64,000 nucleotides of DNA from Ulota crispa. Its lineage: Eukaryota; Streptophyta; Bryopsida; Orthotrichales; Orthotrichaceae. The stretch lies in contig OY987245.1 of the NCBI GenBank assembly GCA_963920765.1, forward strand, positions 12,292,727-12,356,726. Direction: 5' to 3'. A model generated the notes under the pieces. The model was not told the origin of the DNA, searched no databases, and saw nothing but the letters and a program-made list of their open reading frames with translations. Shown here piece after piece: positions 48,596 to 60,423 of the stretch. The number at the start of each line of letters is the position of its first letter. Positions within the stretch are counted from its first letter, which is position 1. The translations under genes were made by a program, and so were the position numbers.

Positions 48596-49445
48596 GTCTT
48601 TGCACAAGAATCATTTTATGGGGGCATAATGGCCAAACACCTTGATATCCAACATCACTGTTCTCACATTATCCAACACCAATGTGCTCATATTGCTTTC
48701 TACATGCATACAGTAGTCAAAGCACAAAGTCCTCTCGCTAAATCTTGTCAATATGTTGTAACGATATTGTAACAAACTCTTAAGACCTCGTTTAAGCATG
48801 GTAGATGATTATGTCCAATAAAAATGTAAGCAATCAAAACAACTTTCAACTTCAGTTTTATATGATAAAACGGTCCTTACCAGAACATGTTTAATCATAT
48901 ACAATCCCACAAGCCAACTTCCTAAGCCAATTAAGACCAAAACTTGGAGATACGATGAGGAAATCCCCGTAGGAATATCCAATTCTGCCAACATTAGTGA
49001 CGACCAAAGCCATGAATTTTTCTTCAAAGGTAACAACGCCCATCACCTCTCAACGTTGGCTCTTCTCAACAACATTGGCTGATCATATTTGATAATAGTC
49101 AGGGTTCAGAAATTACTTAATCAAGAGTCATGACTCCAGCTGCTCCAGCCAGTTATTTCAAGTTTTGTATCTCCCAACACCCATTACCTACTACATAATC
49201 TCTGTCAAACGTAGTAAGTACTAAATCTGACAAACATTACACTCTGAATTCCATATTCACTTTACCAATACCGTTGTGACAAGAATTTTACCGACTTGCA
49301 AACATTTACACTGCAGACAGTCATGCATTGGAGGGCTTACTGGAAGTCAGTCAATAACATGAACGTAAACACTTGAACAGTTACTGGAGAAAGAATGAAG
49401 AGCTTCAAGATTAAATAATGTAGTGTGTAATGTTCAGTATGACTT

Positions 49446-52400
49446 TCATAGGGAAGCGATTGCATCAGCAAGGCCAACCCTTACTGTTGGATGGGGAAGT
49501 GACACGTAACCAAGAGAACGAGAACGGTTCCAGAGTGAACCAGGCTTACTGCCAAACAGGAGCCTGCTGATGTCCACAACATGCGGGTCCAGCTTTCGGA
49601 GCGGAAGTTGGAAGTTTGCAGAAGTGTACCCCTGCAAAATGAGTAACAAAGCATATCAATAGAAAGAAGAAATCATCCCTATATTGTTAATCATGGTTTG
49701 GACTTTACGTTAAACTGACCATGAGACTCCAATTTATTTCCTACTTTTAAAAGGACAGTAAAGGGTTACGGTACATCTAATTTCAAACTGAAGAATTGTT
49801 TGGACTATAAAGGATAAGGTTGTATTGATCAATACAAGTTGATTACTACGTTCCTAATTATCAACTAATTGTATGCCATTAGTGGATGAATATGCGTTAG
49901 TTTAGTCTTTAGACTGTTTTCTAAATTTGGCAAATACTAGGTTTTTGCAGATGGTTTTGATTTTTAAGTAGCAGTGAACTTTTTCATAACTAAAAGCATA
50001 AACTTCTATTCTTATGAAGACGTTTTACAAAGAAACTGAACAGAGATGAAGATATTTGAAGCAAAAAGTAAAGAGGCTCATATTAATGGATCCAATTTCA
50101 GGATACAACTACTTTAATTATAATTGTTAAAAGATATTGAACTGGAAGATCATTCCCACTGTTGTGAACAGAGTCATTGTCGCAATATTTGCGACGTTTG
50201 TTATTTATAACGCATTTCTTTAAAAGACTTTTCATGTATCATTACCACTTTGATTGCGACCTTATGCAATACCCATTGTAATTACATTTTGGCGCTGATT
50301 GTGGAGCCTTGCGGTGATAAACTTACAATAATAGGGTATCCAGAGAGGGAAGCAGGTAAAGAAATAGAAAGGATCAAAAAGCACATCAAGGAGCTGTCAC
50401 ACACAAGACCTTCACTATCTGAGTAATAATAAGCACAAACCTGATGATTGTCTGGGTAACCATACAGGACATCGTCGGCATCATCTGTGAGGTTAAGATC
50501 TTCCGTCTCAACTGCCAGATCACCGGAGTTCGGCCCTTCAGGTTTCTTCAGAACAGGAAAAGGTCACGATGTAAGTAATTCCCACCTGGAGCTCACATAT
50601 ATTAATCCACTCACAATATTTTTCATTCACGAGCCCTGTAATCATTGAAAGAACTTAGCTGCAAAATTAAAATAAAGGGACACAAAATAGCTAGAAGGAA
50701 ATTAGTTTCTGTAAGAGAATAGTAACCTTCTTCGCAGATCTGCTAGCCTTTAAGTGAGCACCACTCTTACGTAATTTGGCTTCCCTTTTCCGTCGACCAA
50801 CGCAAACAACACAAAGACATCCTTGTCTGTGGGTCAAAGTGCTGTGCCTATAATCATCCAAACAAATGAGAATCTCAGGATCAGTTACAGTTACCATCAA
50901 AAACCATGAATAAATGGAATCTTACATACAAGAACCCAGTTCAACTTACTATCATTCATGAAACGATTTAGAACGAAATTCTACATGTGCAGGAGATTCA
51001 GGAAAGCTTGAAGAGATACCCGTTTGGCCGTTTGACTTTAGCAGGCATATTGACAGGTTGTGAGCTTGTAGGTTTCCGGTTGTATTTTGCCGGAGCTGAT
51101 CCCGCTTCTTTCACAGGAGGTGTTACTACTGGCCCTGCAGTAGAGGTTTCAAACACAAATCACATATTGGCAACATAGATATTAAAATCTTACAAGCAAA
51201 ATCGTCCCTATTCTACAAACAATCAGCCTGCACAATCTCTTCAGTGTCATGGAAACAGCATACCTTGCAGTGTCCCATGATCGTTCTTACGAATTTCTTC
51301 ATCTTCAGACTCCTGGTCAGTTTGTGGAGTTTCGACCTGCTTGTCAGCCCCACTTGAACTGACGCCCGAAGTTTTGACGTCTCGATCTTGGTCTTCAAGA
51401 TTCACTCCGTCAATATTACCCTTTTGCTCCCTGGCTTTGCTCTCTGCCATCACTTGATCGACTGGGGCTACAGCACAAAATCATGCCAATTACCAATGGT
51501 TACAACGCTCGATATACATAAGAGAATAGGTGTAATCTATGTTGAGAAAGGATATTTTACTTCTGGTACTTAATAAACTAGAAGTTTACCACTGCGTTTG
51601 ATCTTGGTCTTAAACAAAGCCCCTGCATCAGGCTGGACATCCTTCAGATTTTTCTTCTTTGAAGCCTTATCATCTTTCTGCTGATGGGGTTGCTCGCTTT
51701 TGGACTTCTCCGAATTGGCTATGTCATTCCAATTCCGCAGAGAAAAGGTGCCACAGTAAGCTACCAGGAACAACATAATTCTCCAGCTATTACAAGTAAT
51801 TCACAGAGATACAGTGTAAAAGAAGCTATAGAGAAGCATTGTATACTGGTACTTGTACAGCTGCAAGCAAATATCTTACATGCCTAACTATCTTCAATCA
51901 GCAAGAGGATTGTAGAGGAATTGTGCACTTATGTCAAGGACTTACCTTCAGCAGAGTTGATAGCTTGGAAAGGAGACCCAGCAGCGAGGCAAAGTTTCTT
52001 GAAAGTGGACTCTAAATTCTCAAGAAGTCCCATAATAGGATCGCCATCATCATTGTACTTACGACAATTGCTCCACACAAGTGCAACATCCTCAAAGACA
52101 TCGCCCACTGTATTATAGACTTCACCTTTCTCCAACCTGTTACGAATGGTGCCAAGGTCCATAGGTCGTGTCACGATCTCCAGATAGTCCTGTATGATAA
52201 AAAACGATTCAAACCACATGAGACTTGGACGTCAGCAGTATCCATTACGCTCACCACAGACTCACTGCAACCAATAATCTAAGATCTTAAGCTCTACTGG
52301 ATATCAAGGTCTTCATTACAAAAGGCAACATGATATAGTTCAAGAACTCCATAAAAGCCACTCACAAGGACAACAGAACGACATATTGAGCACATGAAGC

Positions 52401-54318
52401 AGTCACGAACGAGTAATCTCACCGGAATGCCTAATTTGACAGGATCCACTGGCTTATTAAAAGGCTCTGCTTCCTTCATCTTCATGACTCGCTTCAATGC
52501 CTGCACCATACCATACAAGATATGATCAAGCAACTAAAGTAGGGACAGTATAATCAAAGTTGACATGCAGTGATTAAATGCTGATATAATTTACAAATGA
52601 AGCATCTTTTCAGCACACCAACCAATACCATATTGCACTCTCTTTCTATACCGAATTGAAAAAAAAGTGACACAAATTCCAGTCATCAGCACGTGATAGA
52701 ACCGGTCACATAGACCTGTTCTAGTGTTCACCGACCATATAACCATTTCTCTGATCAGCTGGTAAACACAGAGTGCTTAATTCTTAAAGCAACATGTACT
52801 CATGAATTCAAACAGGGAATTAATATGTGCACACCCGGGGTTTGATATATGCATACCGGGGAAGGGGGTAAATTTTAGATATTTACCATCAACAAGTTGT
52901 ATTTGGAAAGTTTGAATTCAGATTTGGATTTATAGACCTTGAATTTAGTCTAAAACCACAAATTAGGTTACAATTGAACAACGCCTAGTGGAAAAGCTTA
53001 GTTTGTTTTTACAAACAAGGGTAAAAGTAACAATTTGCCCCCTAGCTGAGCTTTTCCACTAAACGTTGTTCAATTGTAAACCTCCTTCGTGGTTTCAGAC
53101 GAAATCAAGGTCTCTAAATCCAAATCTGAATTCAAACTTTCCAAATTCAACTTGTTGACGGTAAATATCTAAAATTTACCCCCCCCCGCCATTGTGCATA
53201 TATCAAACCCCGGGTGTGCACATATCAATTCCCTTAAAAAAGTAGTCAATCGATCATGTTGTAGAAAACATAATTCAAATGGAGTCGAGTTTTACATCAG
53301 CAAAGAACGTTGCAGTGTGTTGGACAAGAAAATGAGACAAAAATTGGATAAAAAAGAAAGCTTTCACACAACATATTCAAAACTGCGAATAAAAGCATGA
53401 GACTTCTTGGCCTGTTAGGGTTCACAAAACATACCACGAGTACAGCCTTCAATCCATCTCTATCAGGGCTATTTGGGACGAAAGGAGAGCTGGTAGGACA
53501 AGAAAATGAGACAAAAATTGGACAAAAAGACAGCTTTCATACAACATATGCAAAACTGAGACTAAAAGCATGAGATTTCTTAGCCTGTTTAGGGTTTCAA
53601 AACATACCACGAGTACAGCCTTCAATCCATCACTATCAGGGCTATTTGGGACAACAGGAGAGCTGGTTGATGGCTCTTTCTCTTTCGCAGGAGTGGACTT
53701 TGATTTAGAGTCCTTCCTGGACGAGAAAATTCTTGCAATAAGTTCCCGAGTATCGACTTGCGAAGGCACAAGCTGCACCGCATGATCATCGTCTTTCGAC
53801 TTCGCACCAGCACGACCATCAACCATATCTCCATTATTCTTCACTTTCGAAGAGCTGACAGGCACGCTTTCTCGAAACTTTGAAGGTCGGATTCGTAGCC
53901 TAGAACTACCTCGTCTCCCCTCTGCCTGTTCCTTAGAATTCACACCGGATTCGTCATTCTCGGTTCCACTTCTGTCCTCATCTTTCGGCGGAGTCTGCGA
54001 TTCTCGGAATCCGCCACTGCTGGAAACAGAAACCTCTTCATGTGCGGAATCCACTTTTGTCTCGTCCTCGTTAACACTCTCCGCCTTCGCTTTCACATTT
54101 CGACCTGCTGGACCTCGTGGCGCCCTCTTCCTCTTGTTCTCGCCTCCAACTGTCGGCACGCATCTATCATCCACGGCGTTCTTCACAGCCTCCACTTTCC
54201 CGGTGGATTTTCCTTGAAGAGGTGACACTCGTTTCGGCGTTGTTGCAGGTGCCTTCGCATTCGCACTCTCAACCTCAGCTGGTTTTGTTCTCGACCGTCT
54301 ACCCTCCATGGTCGGCAC
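49446..54318 (-). CDS. Bromodomain protein with a Cys-rich segment (BRD/GTE class)
   Basis: Bromodomains read acetylated histone lysines, so this is a nuclear chromatin protein. Exons in transcript order: 54318-53608, 52500-52423, 52189-51946, 51718-51590, 51467-51264, 51134-51020, 50847-50727, 50545-50441, 49631-49446. All introns are GT-AG, giving 630 aa in frame. The N-terminal 237 residues are basic and low-complexity. The bromodomain covers about 238-345, with the ZA-loop block DYLEIVTRPMDLGTIRNRL and the acetyl-lysine-binding Asn at 309 in CRKYND. A charged linker follows. A compact His500-x3-Cys504-x-Cys506-x2-Cys509 cluster (THRQGCLCVVC) precedes a basic patch. The C-terminus has a hydrophobic conserved-looking block ending GLADAIASL. 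It may correspond to the Arabidopsis BRD5 type reported in SWI/SNF complexes, but I am not sure of that assignment. A second in-frame ATG at 54309 is possible. Confidence 0.88.
52814..53234. mobile_element. Long inverted-repeat element in intron 1 of the bromodomain gene
   Basis: AGGGAATTAATATGTGCACA at the left end is mirrored by TGTGCACATATCAATTCCCT at the right end. The arms, about 170 bases each, match over most of their length (shared blocks include GTAAATATCTAAAATTTACC-like and CCACTAAACGTTGTTCAATT). The element is 421 bp, non-coding and hairpin-forming. Its ends and arm length resemble Mutator-like MITEs, but no 9-bp target duplication was recognised. Confidence 0.85.
53326..53660. repeat. 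Tandem duplication of the end of exon 1 of the bromodomain gene
   Basis: A unit of about 166-170 bases, comprising the last 50-60 coding bases of exon 1, its GT donor and adjoining intron, occurs twice in direct orientation (about 53326-53490 and 53494-53660). In the intronic copy the exon-like part (53434-53490) keeps the donor. It also has a plausible acceptor, TTTTCTTGTCCTACCAG in the minus strand. Read from that acceptor it is out of phase with exon 1, so inclusion would cause a frameshift. Confidence 0.85.
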
Positions 54319-55040
54319 TTATAACATTGCCAAGTTATCCCCTTCTCATTCTAATAATAACTTCAATTCTGATCACTTCGCATTCCAGGACAAACACTGG
54401 TCAACCCTAACCCTAACACCATTTCGCTTCTCTTCACCATCCACCAAACCCTAATCGTCTCCAACACAAGCAACTCACTACTCCAGATTTCTTAATGAAC
54501 ACCAATTCATCATCTACTCACGCTTCCCGCTTCGCAAAGTCGTGAATTTCAAACTCCATAACAAAACAACAAAACCTCGCCTGAAAATTACAAAGCGCAA
54601 TGAGTTCCGGCAAGTGCAGGAAATGGCGACCTGCAAATAAGTTCCTGTATGCAATTTCGAACGGCGTAAAAGCCGAGGTGAAAGATTGATCGGCGCACGA
54701 GCGCAGAGCCTTGGGAGCGGCAAACACGTGAGATTGCAATGGCGATGGCGGAGGATTGTTTGCTGTCGCGGACATGGATTTTGCAAGCGTTTCAAGTGGC
54801 AAAATCGATCAAAAGTTCGTGACGACGAGCAGCAGCAGCACTCGTGTGACGAGACCGTAAAGGTTTTCGTTGGAGTATCAAACCCTAATTTGCATGGGGC
54901 TCTCGAGCAAAAGCCGTTGTCCTTGGAGTTCACACCGTGACTCACGTACTATCGTATATTCGTATGTACTTTCTAAGAGCAATATTCAATGCGAACTGGG
55001 AACCTTTCAAACTACCAAGTTTGTTTGCTGCTTTTGAGTT
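54319..55040. promoter_or_regulatory. Upstream region of the bromodomain gene
   Basis: AAACCCTAA motifs occur at 54446-54454 and 54880-54888, and a CCCTAACCCTAA run lies near 54403-54415. The block 54660-54945 is GC-rich. Open frames exist on both strands there (for example minus 54802-54518, plus 54686-54940), but none shows a recognisable domain. It could hold a divergent untranslated exon; I do not call a gene. Confidence 0.45.
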
Positions 55041-55049
55041 TTATGATTG

Positions 55050-55472
55050 GGGAAATTACAAATAGGGGCATAAAAATGAAAAAGCATTATTAATAAGGGC
55101 ACAATTTCAAATTAATTACAATAAGGGCACAATTTTTAAACAGTTTGTAATTTTTCATAAAATTTTGGTTTTGGTTTGAACATCACAGCTAACTTTCAAA
55201 AAAATCAAAGGTTTTTTTAATCAAGTCTAAATGAGGAAATTTTAATAAGGGGATAGCAAGGACCCTTTTACTAAAATTTCCTTATCTAAGCTTGATTTGA
55301 AGAGGCCTATAAGATTTTTGGAAGTTGGCTAACATTTAATGTGATGTCTAAACCAAATTCTATGGAAAATTACATATAGTTTTGAAATTGTGCCCCTATT
55401 TGTAATTATTTTGAAATGGTACCCTTATTAATAATATTATTCATTTTTGTGCCCCTATTTGTAATTTCCCAT
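55050..55472. mobile_element. Mutator-like MITE with 9-bp target duplication
   Basis: The left end GGGGAAATTACAAATAGGGG and the right end CCCCTATTTGTAATTTCCCA are inverted repeats. TTTATGATT flanks both sides (55041-55049 and 55473-55481), the 9-bp duplication of the Mutator superfamily. The 423-bp element is non-coding. It has the same termini as the split element at 19122-26279 and therefore shows what that one looked like before interruption. Confidence 0.92.
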
Positions 55473-55481
55473 TTATGATTG

Positions 55482-58400
55482 TAGACCATCATAGAAATTT
55501 GTCTTGCATTCTTGTGTAAGGTAAGGGCGTCACGCATAGGTTGTTCAAGGTCTATCCTTGTTCTCAATGGCTTAAACGTGAAATTGCTAGTGCGTTAAGT
55601 CCTTAGCTTGCATAAACTTTATTTGAAGAAAATGTTGCTATGTTTCCTTTTTGTTGGCACATGTAACATTACGCATTGTGACATCACTCTCCCATTTCCA
55701 TTGTTATGTTCACAAATATAAAAGCAACTAAAAACGCAAAGGATTTTGTTTAAGCAGCATTTATGATTGATAAAAATATATTTATGTTAAACAAGGTTGT
55801 TTGTCTCCTTTGCGCCCTTTCAAGGTTCCAAGGAATTTTGTTTTGAATAATTTTTGTTAAAATTAAACCTCACTTTGACACTTGTCAAGGTAACATTCAA
55901 AACATTTTAGAATTGTTGAGTGAAAAATGGATGAAATCAGCAAAACCCTCTCAAGCAAAGATTAGGTCCTGCAAATTTTTGGGTAAACATTGTTAATGAT
56001 AGTTGATTGTATGGACAACCATGTACACTTGGATGATTCTATCCAACTTTTCCAAACATGTACTCATTCTCAATTGTTTGGCACTTGATCAATGAAAAAC
56101 AAAAATAAAATAATTTTTAGTTCTGCATTCCAACTTTACAAGTTCCATATTAGTACCAATCAATGTTTGGGGAGAAATTTTATTTTCACCAACTGAAATC
56201 CGGCATTGCCCAGTTTCAACCAGATTTTCACTAACATAGACCGGTTATATTCTGTAAAACTTCTAAATTTCTATTGTAAAGGTACTATATTTAGATTTTT
56301 TGGAAAAAGGACCGATTTTTTAGCCGGTGGTTTCAAGCTTCAACTGGGTTTTTTGCAATTTCAATCGGCTGCCACTACACTAATCACTGGTTCTCCCCAA
56401 ACCCTAGTACCAATTTCCAACTTTGTTGCATTGCAAATGACAAAAAAAAATTAAATAAACAATTGGATGTTTTAAGCAAAATTGTTGTTGCGCCTTGGCT
56501 CCCAAGTTGGGTCTTTGTTTTTGTTGCAAGCAATTCTTGACCAAAGTGGAAATTTTATTGGTTGCAAAACTTTCAGAAAGTGCTATCATGAAGTCATTTC
56601 TATTAAAATAGGACTTAAAACATAATTTGAAATTATAAGCAAGATTGTAAGTCTCAATTTCACTATCCTCTAATAAAAATTTGAGATTTTAAGAGAACTT
56701 GGGATATCATCCTATGACAAAAATATTCTTCAGATATATTCATACTTCAACATATATTTAATAAACTAGTTTCTTTAATTGTTTGCAACATTAGTAATAT
56801 GAGTAGATTAGTTGACAAGAATCTCTTTATTGCATGTTAATTTAAAAAATGAAAGATACTAACACTTGTCTTCTTTAGAGCATAAAACCATTGCTAAGTT
56901 TATTGATAATTTTGTTAAATATGTTTATGTTCACTTATGTTGTGCAACTAAAACAATCTTAATTGTTGGTGAAGATTGATAATGCAATTTAGTTGAAAAC
57001 ATAAATTTACATATGATTTTTTTTGTAAAGGATCAAGATCATGCATCTATTGTAAACACTATAAAATTATGAAATTCATTACTACAAAGGTGTTTCACGA
57101 TGCTACTTTTGAATTGTATGTGGTTGCTACAAAAAAATAATAGAAAATTTGAATGGGTTTGGTTTCAAATTCATATTATATAATCCAAAAAATGAACAAA
57201 GAATTGTGGCAAAAACATAATATTGCTTAAGCAATATACTAGAATTATACCAATAACAACTAGTACATTCTACACATAAGGAAGAGATATGTCTACAATT
57301 ACAACTTACATTGTGAAAATTACAAGAAACTTCATTACACTATACAACTGTAATTTATTGGTATTATCAATCATGGACATTTAAAGTGAAAATTTTCTAA
57401 GTTTGATTTATTCTTCCAATGCTCAAAGTGTAGAAAAGATTTCTAAAATATACAAAAATACAAAATCATTACAATAGAACTCCTCCAAACTAATATCACC
57501 TAAACTAGTATCTTGCATGTCCCAACATTGCCCACCCCCTTCCCACCCCTCTATAGAACAAACAACCTCCAGTCCCAAGCACACTATCGTAGTTTAGAGG
57601 TGTTCTACAGTAGTTTCAATAATAACGGAGTAATTTTAGTATTTGTTTTATTAAGTAACAAAAACGTACTAATGTATCATTGTGATAGGTTCAATGGGAT
57701 ATTGAGTAGTATTACCACTACTTTTATACGTTGATTCATCAAGGACCTAGTCAACTAATTTTTTGGTTGCTATCATACTTTGAACACTATTTTGGATGGA
57801 AAAACTCTTCTCTCAATCTCTTCAATTCTTTTTGTATTGTATGTTCAATTATTGTTTTAGGAGTATGCTTTGAACAAAAACTACTATGATCAAGTGTGTT
57901 TTACAAGGAAAATATTGCAAAGTGTCCCATTTTTGTCCAATTTTTTAAAACTTAGTATTCAAACAATGACATTTATTCCACTAGATTTTGTCCTTTCTTT
58001 CAGAAATCAATCAAAGGTGAATTGTTTGGTAGTAAAGATCTAAATGCCAACAACAAAAATTGTAACATTGACAACTTTTCAAAGGCAAGGCTTCCAATTT
58101 GTTTTGAAATGAATCTAAAGTAAATTTTCAAATATGAATTGTGTGAATAATTTATAATCATAAAGCTTCACACTTGCATATACAAATTTCAAAAATCTTC
58201 AATTGATTGTCTAAGGGCGAACACTTAAAGAATAATTAACATTATAGTATACATCATCTAGTTACACTATACAAAAATAATGCATATTAAAGCAATGCAC
58301 CTATTATGTTGGTTTTGATGTTGTAATATCATTGTCACAAAGAGATTTTGCATTTGTAATTAAAATTAAAATTAATTATTAAAAAAACCAAGTCAATTAT

Positions 58401-59700
58401 AGTAATCTAAAAGGGCTTTAATTTTCAACAAACAATAACATTAAAATTTGTACTTAGGTTTAAATGGCTTAATTTAGGGAACTATAGTTTGCAAAAAATC
58501 TATCATTTCTTGATTAAATTGAGAGATCAAGCAATGGCTTTGGATTCCTCGTGTTAGAAACAATAATTACATATGATTTCCATCATTCCTAATAAAAATT
58601 ACTTTTTTATGTTTGATAAAATTAGAACAAGAAATCCCAAAAATAACAACATTACAAGATCCTCAAATTCAATTTTGGAACCTTTTTTCATTAAGTAGAA
58701 ATAATTATAGAATGTTGTTTAAACTTACAAACAATGCAAGGTCTACTATTCTCTAATATTTTAAAGATTCAATTTATACTATAGTTGTTCTACAAATTAT
58801 AAAATACAATCCTTTTGTTAGGTTTGATTTCTATACATTTAAGATTGTATTTGAATTCTAATTCAAATCCTACATGATTGCAAGCATTGATATTACTTTG
58901 AATGGATTTCTTACTAAGATGAGGTTTGGTCTCCCTTTTGCAACTACAAGTTGCAAATTAGGGTGAATATTCATTTTTCCACCTTAAGTAGCTATATTAT
59001 TAATTGTGGATTGTCTCTATGTCACGCAATATTCAAAATTCTCTACTACCACCACAAGTTCAAAACTCTCTATTACAAGAAAGGGGAGGGAGAGGAAAAG
59101 GCACCCAACGGAAGGGTGAAAAGTCATTGATTTTTTCTAAATCCTCTATTAAGATTGCTTATAATTATAATAATAATTTAATTTTTAAACACTGATGGGG
59201 AAAAAAAATCATCCCAGCGAATACACTAAGCCAGTGTATTCACGGCCATAGGCGTTTAAGGGTTAATACACTCTTGATATAAATCATGAAACTTTAGAAA
59301 TTATCCCATACAAAACTTCTAAAGAAAGGGTTTCAAAAAAACAAAAAAATCTTTATTTTACAATAAAAATGAAAGGGAATGGGAGGGAGAAGGTGGATAA
59401 GATAAATTGCAAAAAGAAAGAAAATACAAAATTTGAGATTGTGCAAAGCACAAGCAAGACATACTTGTTACAATAAATGTTGTACAAGAACAATTTTGGA
59501 CCCCTCTTGTCACTCAAAGTTGCAAGGATAAGTCCAAATCCCAACTTAGATGGCAAAACAACTCAAAAAAGATGAAATTACATGCAACTTTGCCTTGTTA
59601 TCATTCCAAAATAAACACAATATGAATAAAAATCCAAATGCAATAAAAAAAGTAAGAAATAATAGAGAGCCCAACCAAGGGTATCTTTTCATGGCTTCGT
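55482..59700. other. Intergenic, AT-rich
   Basis: No gene is supported. A possible inverted-repeat unit spans about 56168-56403, with TTTGGGGAGAA at the left and TTCTCCCCAAA at the right; related sequence occurs near 6800-6860. Near 59195-59245 a small palindrome (AATACACTAAGCCAGTGTATT) is followed by GGCGTTTAAGGGTTAA, a diverged relative of the TTAACCCCTAAATGCC terminus. Open frames at 56206-56454 and 57513-57734 look spurious. Confidence 0.5.
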
Positions 59701-60423
59701 AGCTTATGCTAATACTTGGGATCCAAAACAAAAAAAGAGCCCCAAAATATCCTTCCATGCAAGAAGAGCTTTATCCAATCCCTTGACACTCATGAAACCA
59801 TGGTGGAAAAACTTGAATGTTTTGAACCAAGCCCCATTGAGGGCATGAAAGCCCGCCCCCGAACAAAAAACGAGAGTGACGAAGCCAAGCCGCCTCGTGT
59901 TCTACAAGGCAATGTGCCGCCCAAGCCGACGCTGCGAATGATTCTCCATAGCCATCGCCATCGCCATTTTCCATAGCCATCACCCTTGCCTTTGTTGCCG
60001 CTCGCAGGCTCTGCGCTCGTGCGCGGGTTCTCTTCGCACTTCGACTTTGCACGGCGTTCGAAAGAGCCGATGGCATTTGCCGGAAGCCGTTTCGTGCACG
60101 TGCCGTGATTTAATACGGGCGGGAGGTTCTGCGTGAGGGTTTGTGTGAGGGTTTGTGATCTTTGTGGAGGTCGGAATTTCGACGATGCGGAGCGGGAAGA
60201 GTGTGTGGAGCGTGACGGGGTGATGATTTGGTGTTCGTGAGGAGTCGGTAATGCGAAATTAGGGTTTGGTGTGAGTTGTGGTGGTGTGTTGAGGGAATTA
60301 GGGTTTGGTGTAGTGGAAAGGGGAAGGAGCGGAATTGCGGGAGGGGCGATGCGAGGAAGAGTCGGGCGGGACCCTTAGGTGTAGGGGGGCAGGTAAAGTA
60401 GGGGAGGGGGCGTGAAGAATTTG
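59701..60423 (+). promoter_or_regulatory. Promoter and 5' leader of cullin-4
   Basis: The region is GC-rich compared with the intergenic DNA to its left. TTAGGGTTT, the reverse telo-box, occurs twice, at 60259-60267 and 60298-60306, within 170 bases of the start codon. The last 250 bases are G-rich and free of ATG in the CUL4 frame. The minus-strand open frame at 59771-60076 has no recognisable domain. Confidence 0.5.

Larger units (their letters stand above)
46463..49445. other. Intergenic, AT-rich, with small tandem repeats
   Basis: No gene is supported; open frames at 47758-48066 and 47937-48308 are low-complexity with no recognisable domain. Small direct repeats occur near 46690-46780 (ACAAGTTTAACTAAAGTA), and two larger tandem arrays lie at 48347-48439 and 48489-48595. 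The part near 49440 should include the 3' untranslated region of the bromodomain gene. Confidence 0.55.

Noticed and set aside
54514..54945. Open frames on both strands (up to 143 codons) in the GC-rich block upstream of the bromodomain gene
   Set aside because: No domain, no splice-supported continuation and the frames overlap on opposite strands. GC-rich leaders give such frames by chance.
59771..60076. 101-codon minus-strand open frame upstream of CUL4
   Set aside because: It lies antisense to the CUL4 leader, has biased composition and no recognised family.
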